A stretch of DNA of 15,286 nucleotides from Gemmatimonadales bacterium (GCA_013813675.1 JACCRH010000246.1:1-15286); one strand, 5' to 3'; counted from the first letter of the stretch, positions 7,148-13,317 are shown. Numbers and translations are program-made. Notes: a model not told the origin generated them from the sequence alone.

Positions 7148-8059
7148 CTAGAACAGCTTCACCGTCACCGGAATCTTGCCGGGGTGCTTCTTCAGCTCGT
7201 CCAGCAACTGCTGCATGGACTGGGAGAGCTTCCGGATGTCGGCATAGAACCCGGTATCGGTGGCGAACTTCCCCAGCGTGCCTCGGCCCTGGTTCATCCC
7301 CAGCAGCAGCGTGTCGAGCCGGGCCCCTGTCGAAGTGAGCTGCGCCGTCATGCCGGCCAGGTTGGCCGTCAGCGTGTCGGCCCGGTTGAGCGTGCGCGAC
7401 AGCGCCGGATTGGCCAGGGTGCTGTCGAGCCGAGTGGTGAGCTGCTCCAGCGACCCCAGGGTTCTGGTGAGCTGCCCGGTCGGCCCCTTACTCGGGTCGC
7501 CATAGACGCCCATGGTGCGCTCCGCCGCCTTCAGCGTGCCCTGGAGCGCGGTGAGGGTGGCGTACAGCTCGTCGGCGGTGCGCTTATTGACGATCTGCTG
7601 GGCGCCGAGAAGAACGCTGTCGGCCCGGTCGCCCAGGGTCTGGGCGAGGTCGCTCAGGCCGGCGTCCTGCGACCCGATGATCACCCGCTTGCGCGAGAGG
7701 GTCTGCGGCGCGTCGCCCGGGTCGAACTCGATTGCCGCGTCGCCGACGAATCCCACCGCCACGATCTTGGCCGTCGCGTCCACCTTGGGCACGATCTTGT
7801 CCGGCAGCGTCACCGACACGATCACCTTCCCCACCTCCGCGAGCTGGATCCTCTCCACCTTCCCTACCGCCACGCCGGAGATCTTCAGCACTGAGCTCGC
7901 CTTGAGGTTGCCGGCGGTGGTGAACTGGATCCTCCAGAACTCGTCCTCGTCCGCCCCGATTGAGCTGCCTTTCAGCCAGCTCGACCCGACGATGAACAGC
8001 ACGACTGCGAGGATTACCAGACTGCCGACGGCGACTTCCCTCTTATAGCTCACATCCAT
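7148..8059 (-). CDS. mlaD: MlaD-family (MCE domain) lipid-transport substrate-binding protein
   Basis: 303 aa from the ATG at 8059, 8 nt after the mlaF stop; the frame also offers a GTG at 8098 that would overlap mlaF by 32 nt. An N-terminal membrane anchor (residues about 8-30, VAVGSLVILAVVLFIVGSSW) is followed by the MCE domain (about 38-115) with FTTAGNLKASSVLKISGVAVGKV and a VGDAAIEFDPG end. A long helical C-terminal region follows, rich in Thr, Leu and Asp (about 130-300), like the coiled needle or helix bundle of longer MCE proteins. It probably binds the MlaE permease and carries phospholipids across the periplasm. E. coli MlaD is about 180 aa, so this longer form is closer to the MCE proteins of Gram-negative and chloroplast TGD2-like systems. 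No MlaC or MlaA gene is in view. Confidence 0.9.
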   Translation of the reverse strand: MDVSYKREVAVGSLVILAVVLFIVGSSWLKGSSIGADEDEFWRIQFTTAGNLKASSVLKISGVAVGKVERIQLAEVGKVIVSVTLPDKIVPKVDATAKIVAVGFVGDAAIEFDPGDAPQTLSRKRVIIGSQDAGLSDLAQTLGDRADSVLLGAQQIVNKRTADELYATLTALQGTLKAAERTMGVYGDPSKGPTGQLTRTLGSLEQLTTRLDSTLANPALSRTLNRADTLTANLAGMTAQLTSTGARLDTLLLGMNQGRGTLGKFATDTGFYADIRKLSQSMQQLLDELKKHPGKIPVTVKLF

Positions 8060-8066
8060 GTCGGTC

Positions 8067-8819
8067 TCATGCGGCGAAAGTGGCGTCGGGGAAGTCACGC
8101 TCCAGGAATTCCTGGACCTTGGGATTGCGGGATTTCAGGAATTCCTCCTGGGAGCCCTGCTGCACGATCTTCCCCCCGGTGAGCAGCGCCAGCCGGTCGG
8201 CGGTGCGGAAGGCGCCGCGCACGTCGTGCGTCACCATCACGCTGGTCACGCCCAGCTCGTTGTCGAGCCGCTTGACCAGGCTGTCGATCACGTCGGCATT
8301 GACCGGGTCGAGACCCGAGGTGGGCTCGTCGTACAGCAGGTATTTCGGGCTTCCCGCGATCGCCCGAGCGATCCCCACCCGCTTCCGCATCCCGCCCGAA
8401 AGTTCGGCGGGGAACTTCGCCACGACCTCCGGTGCGAGATTGACCAGCTTGAGGCACTCGGCGACCCGCTGCGTGGCGTACTCGTCGTTCCGGTACTTGT
8501 CTCCGTCGGTGATGCCGAGGCGGACGTTCTCCAGCACGTTCATGGAGTCGAAGAGGGCGCCGTTCTGGAAGACGTAGCCGATCCGGGAGCGGAGCGCGGC
8601 GAGCTGCTTGCGCTTGAGCTTGCCCACGTGCTCGTCGTCCACCACCACGGTGCCCGAGTCGGGTCGGATCAGGCCGATGATGTGCTTGAGGAGCACGCTC
8701 TTGCCGGTGCCCGACGGCCCCAGCAGCGCCAGCGTCTCGCCCTCCTGCACGTCGAGGTTCACGCCATCCAGCACCGTCTGGCTGCCGAAGCGCTTGTGGA
8801 CGTCCCGAAGCATGATCAT
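8067..8819 (-). CDS. mlaF: MlaF-family ABC transporter ATPase
   Basis: 250 aa. The ATG at 8819 overlaps the permease stop by 4 nt (ATGA), so it is translated with mlaE. A second ATG two codons later is equally possible. All ABC motifs are present: Walker A GPSGTGKS (34-41), Q-loop Gln85, signature LSGGM (140-144), Walker B LLYDEP (161-166), D-loop SGLD (168-171) and H-loop His198. KRVGIARAIAGSPKYLLYDEPTSGLDP is typical of the Mla/TGD/Ttg2 subfamily. It powers phospholipid movement between the inner membrane and the MCE protein, on the cytoplasmic face. The C-terminal tail (QEEFLKSRNPKVQEFLE) is the usual MlaF regulatory extension. Confidence 0.95.
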   Translation of the reverse strand: MIMLRDVHKRFGSQTVLDGVNLDVQEGETLALLGPSGTGKSVLLKHIIGLIRPDSGTVVVDDEHVGKLKRKQLAALRSRIGYVFQNGALFDSMNVLENVRLGITDGDKYRNDEYATQRVAECLKLVNLAPEVVAKFPAELSGGMRKRVGIARAIAGSPKYLLYDEPTSGLDPVNADVIDSLVKRLDNELGVTSVMVTHDVRGAFRTADRLALLTGGKIVQQGSQEEFLKSRNPKVQEFLERDFPDATFAA

Positions 8820-9604
8820 GTGCTGAGCAGCAGGTTGGCGAGCAGGACGTCGAGCAGCAGGATGAGCACCGAGCTGCTGACCACCGCGCCGGTGGTCGCG
8901 CGGCCGACCCCCTCCGCGCCTTGCTGGGTATTGAAGCCCATGTAACAGGCGACGATGGTGATCGAGCCGGCGAAGAAGAACGCTTTGATCACCGAGTAGG
9001 TGGCGTCGAACGGGCGCCAGAAGGAGCGGGCGCCGTAGGTGAAGTCCTCGTTGCTGATCGGCAGCACCATCGTCATCGAAAACCAGCCGGCGAAGATCCC
9101 CATCACGTCGGCCAGGATGACGAGTACCGGGATCATGATGAACCCGGCCAGCACCCGGGGGACGATGAGGTGCGAGCCCGGCGAGCGGCCCAGGCTCTCC
9201 AGCGCGTCGATCTGTTCGGTCACCCGCATCGTCCCCAGCTCCGCTGCGTAGCGGGCACCGATTCGGCCCGCGAGTACCAGTCCGGTCAGCACCGGGCCCA
9301 GCTCCAGCACGATGGACTCGACGACCACGCCGGCGAGAAAGTAGATCGGGATGGTGCCGGTGAACTGGTAGCGCGCCTGGAGCGCCGTGACCGCCCCGGC
9401 GAAGCCGGAGATCAGGAGGACGATGAAGAGGCTGCCGACCCCGATGTTCCACGCCTCGGTCATGGTCCGGGGGAACCAGACCCGCCACTCGCTGAGGCTC
9501 CGGATGGCGTCCAACATCAGCAGGGAGATCCGCCCGACGTGAGACAGGGCGTTGAGCGTCCAGCGGCCGACGAAGCGGCGGAGATCTAGTGTCTGGGCGT
9601 CCAT
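8816..9604 (-). CDS. mlaE: MlaE-family ABC transporter permease
   Basis: 262 aa from the ATG at 9604. The open frame runs much further upstream, but that part lies antisense to mutY and has no permease features. After an N-terminal amphipathic region (DLRRFVGRWTLNALSHVGR) come the core membrane helices with the family signature around ELGPVLTGLVLAGRIGARYA, then ELGTMRVTEQIDALESLG. This is the coupling region that contacts MlaF. Membrane segments lie at about 50-72, 90-115, 143-172 and 200-260. It is first in the mlaEFD operon, the core of a phospholipid transporter that maintains outer-membrane lipid asymmetry. A 54-bp gap separates it from the divergent mutY; I see no convincing mlaE promoter there. 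Confidence 0.93.
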   Translation of the reverse strand: MDAQTLDLRRFVGRWTLNALSHVGRISLLMLDAIRSLSEWRVWFPRTMTEAWNIGVGSLFIVLLISGFAGAVTALQARYQFTGTIPIYFLAGVVVESIVLELGPVLTGLVLAGRIGARYAAELGTMRVTEQIDALESLGRSPGSHLIVPRVLAGFIMIPVLVILADVMGIFAGWFSMTMVLPISNEDFTYGARSFWRPFDATYSVIKAFFFAGSITIVACYMGFNTQQGAEGVGRATTGAVVSSSVLILLLDVLLANLLLST

Positions 9605-9644
9605 GATGTCCGTGGTCCGATAGCGCCGGGGGGTCGACCGGACG

Positions 9645-9650
9645 TATCTT
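9645..9650 (+). promoter_or_regulatory. Putative -10 box of mutY
   Basis: TATCTT lies 8 nt before the mutY ATG in the 54-bp divergent gap, with no Shine-Dalgarno in between. No good -35 box is visible. Consistent with, but not proof of, a leaderless transcript. Confidence 0.35.
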
Positions 9651-9658
9651 CGCCCCCC

Positions 9659-10378
9659 ATGCCGCGTAAGTCTAGGGCCGACCGCAAGCTCCAGGCATCG
9701 GAGTTCCGCCGGCGCCTGCTCCGCTGGTTCCGGCGCCATGGCCGGGATCTGCCCTGGCGCCGCACCCGGGATCCGTACCACATCGTGGTCTCCGAATTCA
9801 TGCTGCAGCAGACCCAGGTCTCGCGGGTGGAGGCGTACTACGATCGCTTCCTGAAGCGCTATCCGTCCATCGAGGCGCTGGCCGCCGCCCCCGCCGCGAC
9901 CGTGCGGGAGAGCTGGGAAGGGCTGGGCTACTACCGGCGTGCGGCGAACCTGCACCGGCTGGCCCAGGTGGTGGTGGGAGAGCACGGCGGAGTGGTGCCG
10001 GCGGATCCGGCGGCGCTGATGCGCCTGCCCGGTGTGGGCCGGTATACGGCGGGCGCGGTGGCCTGCTTCGCGTACCAGCGGGCGACGCCCGCCGTGGACA
10101 CGAACGTCGCACGGGTAATTCAGAGGGCGTTTCATCCCAGGCTGCGGGGGATCGCGGTAGCGCGGCGGGTGTGGAAGACTGCCGCCACCATCGTTCCTCG
10201 GAAGGGCAATGCAGCGTGGGGCTTCAACCAGGCGATCATGGAATTGGGCGCGTTAGTCTGCACCGCACGAGTGGCGCGCTGCGGAGAGTGCCCAGTGAGG
10301 GCGGCATGCCTGACTGGGAGACGCACAGCGATAGGGGCCGCGAGGGGAGTCTTGGCCCCTTCGCTGCGCTCAGGGTGA
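9659..10378 (+). CDS. mutY: A/G-specific adenine glycosylase, short form without C-terminal domain
   Basis: 239 aa; typical MutY is about 350 aa. It removes adenine mispaired with 8-oxoguanine. The catalytic half is intact: SEFMLQQTQV with catalytic Glu46, the helix-hairpin-helix LPGVGRYTAG (123-132), catalytic Asp147 in AVDTNVARV, and the 4Fe-4S ligands C201-x6-C208-x2-C211-x5-C217. The protein stops 22 residues after the last Cys, so the NUDIX-like MutY_C domain, which recognises 8-oxoG, is absent. The last residues (PSLRSG) and the TGA are encoded by the repeat arm at 10354-10380, so the original 3' end may have been replaced by repeat insertion. A functional short MutY or a Nth/MutY-like relative is possible; the QQTQV motif favours MutY. 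Confidence 0.88.
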   Translation: MPRKSRADRKLQASEFRRRLLRWFRRHGRDLPWRRTRDPYHIVVSEFMLQQTQVSRVEAYYDRFLKRYPSIEALAAAPAATVRESWEGLGYYRRAANLHRLAQVVVGEHGGVVPADPAALMRLPGVGRYTAGAVACFAYQRATPAVDTNVARVIQRAFHPRLRGIAVARRVWKTAATIVPRKGNAAWGFNQAIMELGALVCTARVARCGECPVRAACLTGRRTAIGAARGVLAPSLRSG

Positions 10379-10380
10379 CA
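10354..10380 (-). repeat. TGTCACC repeat arm A, overlapping the mutY 3' end
   Basis: This 27-bp arm ends in GCTCAGGGTGACA and is the exact reverse complement of arm B at 10629-10655. It supplies the last codons and the stop of mutY. The two arms flank the 20-bp tandem array. Confidence 0.85.
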
Positions 10381-10432
10381 TAGCCGGGAGAAATCGCGTG
10401 TGAGCGTCCTGCACGTGTGAGCGCCATACAAT

Positions 10433-10632
10433 CGGGTGTTCGGCCGATTGTCCGGATGTTCGGCCGATTGTCCGGATGTTCGGCCGATTGTCCGGATGTT
10501 CGGCCGATTGTCCGGGTGTTCGGCCGATTGTCCGGGTGTTCGGCCGATTGTCCGGGTGTTCGGCCGATTGTCCGAGTGTTCGGCCGATTGTCCGGATGTT
10601 CGGCCGATTGTCCGGGTGTTCGGCCGATTGTC
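10433..10632. repeat. 20-bp tandem repeat array, about 10 units
   Basis: Nine complete units of CGGCCGATTGTCCGGATGTT run head to tail from 10441 to 10620. They are preceded by an 8-nt partial unit (10433-10440) and followed by a 12-nt partial unit (10621-10632). Units differ only near base 15: GGAT in units 1-3 and 8, GGGT in units 4-6, 9 and the first partial unit, and GAGT in unit 7. Each unit begins with the palindrome CGGCCG. All frames are open because a 20-bp period rotates through the three frames without a stop, so the ORFs here are artefacts. There are no spacers, so it is not a CRISPR array. With the flanking arms it fills the 324-bp gap between mutY and the GIY-YIG gene. Its function is unknown; it looks like a minisatellite. 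Confidence 0.95.
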
Positions 10633-10655
10633 ACCCTGAGCGCAGCGAAGGGGCC
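10629..10655 (+). repeat. TGTCACC repeat arm B
   Basis: This 27-bp arm begins TGTCACCCTGAGCGCAGCG, a perfect inverted copy of arm A (10354-10380). Its first 4 bases (TGTC) are shared with the last partial unit of the tandem array, so the two repeats join at a microhomology. It lies 47 bp upstream of the GIY-YIG start codon. Confidence 0.85.
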
Positions 10656-10702
10656 ATAGCGTCGCTTGACGCAACGTTGACCGTCCCTCGCAATCCTGCC
10701 GT

Positions 10703-11005
10703 ATGTCCCGCCAGTACTCCGTCTACATCCTCGCCAGCAAGACCCGTGAGCTCTACATCGGTGTGACCAACGACTTGGCCAGACGGATGGCTGAGCACCG
10801 TGCCGGGATTCACCCGGATGACCATGCGTATCGACACGAGGCCATCCGGCTCGTCTTCGTGGAGCAGACCGGCGACGTTCGGGAGGCGATCAGGCGGGAG
10901 AAGCAGCTGAAGGGGTGGCGGCGGATGCGGAAGATCGAGCTGATCGAGAGTCAGAATCCGAGGTGGTTGGACCTGGCTTCGGCCCTTTCGCTGCGCTCAG
11001 GGTGA
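10703..11005 (+). CDS. Small GIY-YIG nuclease domain protein
   Basis: 100 aa, a single-domain member of the GIY-YIG superfamily (UPF0213/YhbQ-like). Motifs: VYI (7-9) and YIG (18-20) in the GIY-YIG strands, catalytic Arg27 in DLARRMAEH with His32, and the metal-binding Glu66 in RREKQLKGW. The WRRMRKIELIESQNPRWLDL ending is typical of this subfamily. All catalytic positions are present, so it should be an active DNA endonuclease. Its substrate is unknown. The last codons (SLRSG) and the TGA come from repeat arm C, just as at the end of mutY. No clear Shine-Dalgarno precedes the ATG; TTGAC motifs at 10666 and 10678 could belong to a promoter but lack a good -10. It stands alone, bracketed by inverted repeat arms. 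Confidence 0.85.
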   Translation: MSRQYSVYILASKTRELYIGVTNDLARRMAEHRAGIHPDDHAYRHEAIRLVFVEQTGDVREAIRREKQLKGWRRMRKIELIESQNPRWLDLASALSLRSG

Positions 11006-11007
11006 CA
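10981..11007 (-). repeat. TGTCACC repeat arm C, overlapping the GIY-YIG gene 3' end
   Basis: GGCCCTTTCGCTGCGCTCAG continuing to GGTGACA. It matches arm A except for two positions near its 5' side, and supplies the end of the GIY-YIG reading frame. It faces arm D across a 28-bp spacer. Confidence 0.85.
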
Positions 11008-11035
11008 ACGGCAGACCGGACGCGATCGGAACACG

Positions 11036-11062
11036 TGTCACCCTGAGCACAGCGAAGGGACC
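11036..11062 (+). repeat. TGTCACC repeat arm D
   Basis: TGTCACCCTGAGCACAGCGA continuing to AGGGACC. It is an inverted partner of arm C with 3 mismatches in 27 bp. It lies in the gap between the convergent GIY-YIG and CopD/DUF2269-like genes, so the C/D pair could also act as a bidirectional terminator hairpin. Confidence 0.8.
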
Positions 11063-11103
11063 GTCACCCCCACCCACCGCTCCACCGGCCAGAACACTAG
11101 GTC

Positions 11104-11562
11104 CTACGCCAACATCGCTCCGCCCACCAGCGCCACCAGCGCAAACGCCCCCGCGATCGACGCCGTGATCCGTTGCCGCTGCCGAAGCTCGTCGAAGTAG
11201 GGGCCGTTGGGTCCCTCGGGATCGATCCGCGCCAGCTTGGACGCCGTGGGAAGGCCTACCATCAGGACCAGCAGCGCGCCGACGAATCCGGCACCCTGCA
11301 TTAGTACCAGCCAGATGTTGAAACCCGCTTCGCCACCCCGCAGGTTCGTCACCGCGAAGGTGAGCATCAGGCCGGATAACACCGTCAGCAGCGCGCCCGG
11401 TGCCACCAGCACCTTCTGCACCGCGGCCTGCGCCCGGACCACGGCGCCCAGCCGGGCCCGCTCCTCACCCTTGGACGCGATCCCCGCGACCATCGACGCG
11501 ACCCCGCCGCCGATCCATAAGGTGAAGCCGATGATGTGCAGGAAGACCCAGAGGCGGATCAC
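11104..11562 (-). CDS. Four-helix integral membrane protein, CopD/DUF2269-like
   Basis: 152 aa with four predicted membrane helices (about 5-27, 50-72, 82-104 and 132-151). The first carries LHIIGFTLWIGGG, the H-x6-W-x-G-G pattern of CopD/DUF2269-type proteins, in which this His may bind heme or metal. A charged loop (EERARLGAVVRAQAAVQK) follows. The start is GTG at 11562, overlapping the DUF2203 stop by 4 nt (GTGA), so it is translationally coupled to that gene. The specific function is unknown; copper resistance should not be assumed. It is the last gene of the cluster and ends just before the repeat island. Confidence 0.7.
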   Translation of the reverse strand: MIRLWVFLHIIGFTLWIGGGVASMVAGIASKGEERARLGAVVRAQAAVQKVLVAPGALLTVLSGLMLTFAVTNLRGGEAGFNIWLVLMQGAGFVGALLVLMVGLPTASKLARIDPEGPNGPYFDELRQRQRITASIAGAFALVALVGGAMLA

Positions 11563-11984
11563 GAGGGCATCGCGGAGAGGATGGCGCCGTCGATCGGCTG
11601 CCGCCCGGAAAAGCCCGCGTCGATCTCGTGCCAGTGGCTGATGCGCTCCTCGCCCAGCTTCCAGCAGAGAAAGATGGGCCGGTCCTCCCGGAGGGAGTAA
11701 AAATCCACCAGCCCCGCGTCGAACCCTTTAAAGACGCAGCCGACCGCCTCGAGTTCCTGCAGGTAGCGGTTGATCAGGTCGGCGTGGCGGGCCACCTCCT
11801 CCCGCGCGGCCAGCAGCTCCCCGGTCTCGCCCCAGTCGGCGCGGGCGCCACCCGTCAGCAGCTCGAAGCGCGACACCGCGGCGCGCCAGACCGGATACTC
11901 GTGCGTCAGGTCCAGCACGATCCCCCGCACCAGTGGGAGCGTGCGCTCGGCTTCCGGGAGACTGAACAGCTTGAAGTCAGGCAT
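11559..11984 (-). CDS. DUF2203 family protein
   Basis: 141 aa from the ATG at 11984 (MPDFKLF), which starts 8 nt inside the upstream CBS gene; a GTG two codons earlier is the alternative. The family pattern is clear: FSLPEAERTLPLVRGIV at the N-terminus, a long helical middle, then GCVFKGFDAGLVDFYSL and the C-terminal FLCWKLGEERISHWHEIDAGFSGRQPI. The conserved C-W-K-x-G-E and W-H-E residues near the end suggest a catalytic or metal site, but no function is established for the family. Overlaps on both sides place it firmly in one operon with the CBS-pair protein and the membrane protein. Confidence 0.88.
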   Translation of the reverse strand: MPDFKLFSLPEAERTLPLVRGIVLDLTHEYPVWRAAVSRFELLTGGARADWGETGELLAAREEVARHADLINRYLQELEAVGCVFKGFDAGLVDFYSLREDRPIFLCWKLGEERISHWHEIDAGFSGRQPIDGAILSAMPS

Positions 11985-12393
11985 GATCACCCCATACGAT
12001 CTCGATTCCGGCCACCTGTTCCGGATGGCTGATGAAGCCTACCACCCTCCGGTCGGCGTCCACCACGGTGATCGTGGGCCTGAGGTGCGATTCATTGGGG
12101 TCGAGGTCCATGCGCACCCGGTATCCCTCCAGCTCCAGCTCCGGCTGGACGACAGGCGAGTTGGTCCGCATCAGGGTGTCGGCCCTGGTATGCCACGGAT
12201 GCTTGCCTTCGGCCAGGCAGCGGGTGACGAGGTCGCGGTCGCTCAGCGTGCCGAGAAATCGGCGGGTACGGTGGTCGTCCACCACCGGGACGACCGAGAT
12301 GTTGCGGGTCTTGAGCATGATCGCCACTTCGCTCGCCATTGCACCGGCGACCGCGACGTGGGGATCGGGCACCATCGCTTCCGAAGCTTTCAT
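11977..12393 (-). CDS. Tandem CBS-domain protein
   Basis: 138 aa with two CBS modules. The first (about 1-65) starts MKASEAMVPDPHVAV, includes NISVVPVVDD and ends GTLSDRDLVTRCL. The second (about 70-130) starts ADTLMRTNSPVVQPE and ends VVDADRRVVGFIS. CBS pairs bind adenine nucleotides and usually regulate a partner protein. Stand-alone CBS pairs like this often sense energy state; the partner is unknown. The second module has an unusual inserted stretch (YRVRMDLDPNESHLRPT). The gene overlaps DUF2203 and probably starts the operon from its own promoter (12400-12427). Confidence 0.85.
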   Translation of the reverse strand: MKASEAMVPDPHVAVAGAMASEVAIMLKTRNISVVPVVDDHRTRRFLGTLSDRDLVTRCLAEGKHPWHTRADTLMRTNSPVVQPELELEGYRVRMDLDPNESHLRPTITVVDADRRVVGFISHPEQVAGIEIVWGDHA

Positions 12394-12399
12394 GTGGTC

Positions 12400-12427
12400 A
12401 ATTTGCCCCCTGCGTCATCCGGGTCAA
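12400..12427 (-). promoter_or_regulatory. Putative promoter of the CBS-DUF2203-membrane protein operon
   Basis: TTGACC (12427-12422) and CAAATT (12405-12400) are separated by 16 nt. The -10-like box ends 6 nt before the CBS gene ATG, so the transcript would be leaderless. An AGGGGG motif lies 12 nt upstream of the ATG, too far for a normal ribosome-binding site. The -10 is weak (3 of 6). Confidence 0.4.
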
Positions 12428-12708
12428 GGCCATCCGGCGTCGGCCAGCGCCGTGCGTGTCGCCCGATACCCTTCCTCGGCATACCGGCGAACGCGGTCCA
12501 CCCGGAAAGTGGCGTTCCGTTCGACCCTCGGCCGGACGTAGAGTAGCGGCGGCCTTGCCGGGTCCGCCCGCCAGAGCGCGAGCTGCGCCGCCGTGGCGTC
12601 GGCCATCAGGGCGCCGACCGCGTCGCCGTTGGCCCGGACGCTGGGCGGCGTGGTCCGGAGGGTCATCCTGATCGACCGCTTCGAAGCCCGGCCCGACGAC
12701 CCCCGCAC
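12424..12708 (-). CDS. Small ORF resembling a patatin-like phospholipase C-terminus (possible remnant)
   Basis: 94 aa from a GTG 3 nt after the thioesterase stop; an internal ATG at 12666 would give 80 aa. The stretch GDAVGALMADATAAQLALW, then LLYVRPRVERNATFRVDRVRRYAEEGYRATRTAL resembles the C-terminal end of patatin-like phospholipases, which often end with an R-P-x-x-x then an [EA]-x-G-Y-x-A-[TA] helix. No GXSXG serine motif or DG[GA] motif is present, so it cannot be a complete enzyme. It may be a remnant of a larger deleted gene or a small unrelated protein. The competing 105-aa ORF on the same strand (12398-12715) has lower-quality composition (Gly/Arg-rich) and looks spurious. Confidence 0.4.
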   Translation of the reverse strand: MRGSSGRASKRSIRMTLRTTPPSVRANGDAVGALMADATAAQLALWRADPARPPLLYVRPRVERNATFRVDRVRRYAEEGYRATRTALADAGWP

Positions 12709-12711
12709 CGC

Positions 12712-13176
12712 TCACTTCCGCGGCTGCCCGCGCCGATGCTCCTCTGCCTTGGCGTAGCGCTCCCGCTCCTCGTCGGTCTCGGGCACCAGGCGCGGTACCC
12801 GTTTGGGCTTTCCCTCGTCGTCGAGGGCGACGAAGATCACGTGGGCGGTATTGGTGTGCCGCCGGTCACCGGTGCTCACCTTCTCGGCGTATACGTCCAC
12901 CGTGATGTCCATCGAGGAGTTGCCGACGAAGTCCACGGTCGCGACACAGGTGACGAGCGCGCCCACTGGAATTCGCTCCTTGAAGTCCACCCGGTCGATC
13001 CTTGCCGTCACCGCCGGTCCGCCCGCGTGCCGGATCGCCGCCACCGCCGCGGCCTGGTCCACCAGCGCCATCAGCTCACCGCCGAACAGGTCTCCGCGCA
13101 CATTCTGCATGTGCGGCATCACGAAGGTGGTGATGGTGCCGGTGGAATGGGACATCGGGCGGGAGTCGGCGGTCAT
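12712..13176 (-). CDS. Acyl-CoA thioesterase, hotdog fold (YciA/BACH type)
   Basis: 154 aa, single hotdog domain. It hydrolyses acyl-CoA to free fatty acid and CoA in the cytoplasm. The signature N25-x2-G28-x3-GG-x3-M-x2-VD (NVRGDLFGGELMALVDQ, with catalytic Asp40) matches the YciA/ACOT7 family, as do RIDRVDFKERIPVGALV and the strand HTNTAHVIFVALDDEGKPKRVP. The charged C-terminal tail (EERERYAKAEEHRRGQPRK) is common in these enzymes. Start ATG at 13176 is chosen; an internal ATG at 13155 is possible, and neither has a strong Shine-Dalgarno. Chain-length preference cannot be told from the sequence. It may be transcribed with the genes downstream. Confidence 0.9.
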   Translation of the reverse strand: MTADSRPMSHSTGTITTFVMPHMQNVRGDLFGGELMALVDQAAAVAAIRHAGGPAVTARIDRVDFKERIPVGALVTCVATVDFVGNSSMDITVDVYAEKVSTGDRRHTNTAHVIFVALDDEGKPKRVPRLVPETDEERERYAKAEEHRRGQPRK

Positions 13177-13317
13177 CGGACCTGGGTCAGGGAGCGGAAG
13201 GGTGACTCGGCGAAACGAATCAACGACTGAGCGGAAAGGTACGTGAAACGCCGCCCACCGTGTCAGCTCTTGCTCACGAAACCGATGGTACGCCCATCAC
13301 CCCTCCAACTGGTGCTG

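Larger units (their letters stand above)
10629..11007. mobile_element. Candidate small element: GIY-YIG gene between inverted repeat arms
   Basis: Arm B (10629-10655) and arm C (10981-11007) form outward TGTCA...TGACA inverted ends around a single GIY-YIG nuclease gene, about 379 bp in all. The same arm polarity, without cargo, is seen in the hairpin at 7070-7146. This resembles the relation between an autonomous element and its nuclease-free derivative, as in REPIN/RAYT pairs, but with a GIY-YIG enzyme. No target-site duplication could be confirmed by eye. Mobility is inferred, not shown. Confidence 0.4.

Noticed and set aside
6224..7894. 556-aa ORF on the + strand
   Set aside because: It lies antisense to rnz and mlaD, has His/Arg/Gly-rich composition with no motifs, and spans the hairpin at 7070-7146.
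8820..9488. N-terminal extension of the MlaF frame
   Set aside because: This part overlaps the MlaE coding region in another frame. The ABC domain begins at the ATG at 8819, which overlaps the mlaE stop.
9605..10135. N-terminal extension of the MlaE frame
   Set aside because: It is antisense to mutY and shows no permease features; the family N-terminus fits the ATG at 9604.
10433..10632. CRISPR array
   Set aside because: The units abut directly with no unique spacers, and no cas genes are nearby.
10236..10766. Several overlapping ORFs (66-180 aa) on both strands with a 20-residue periodic sequence
   Set aside because: They are by-products of the 20-bp tandem repeat, which lacks stop codons in the frames it passes through. 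There is no independent start signal or homology.
13243..13317. Weak GATGG/CCATC hairpin after nadE as a terminator
   Set aside because: A 5-bp stem without a U-run is too weak to support a terminator call.
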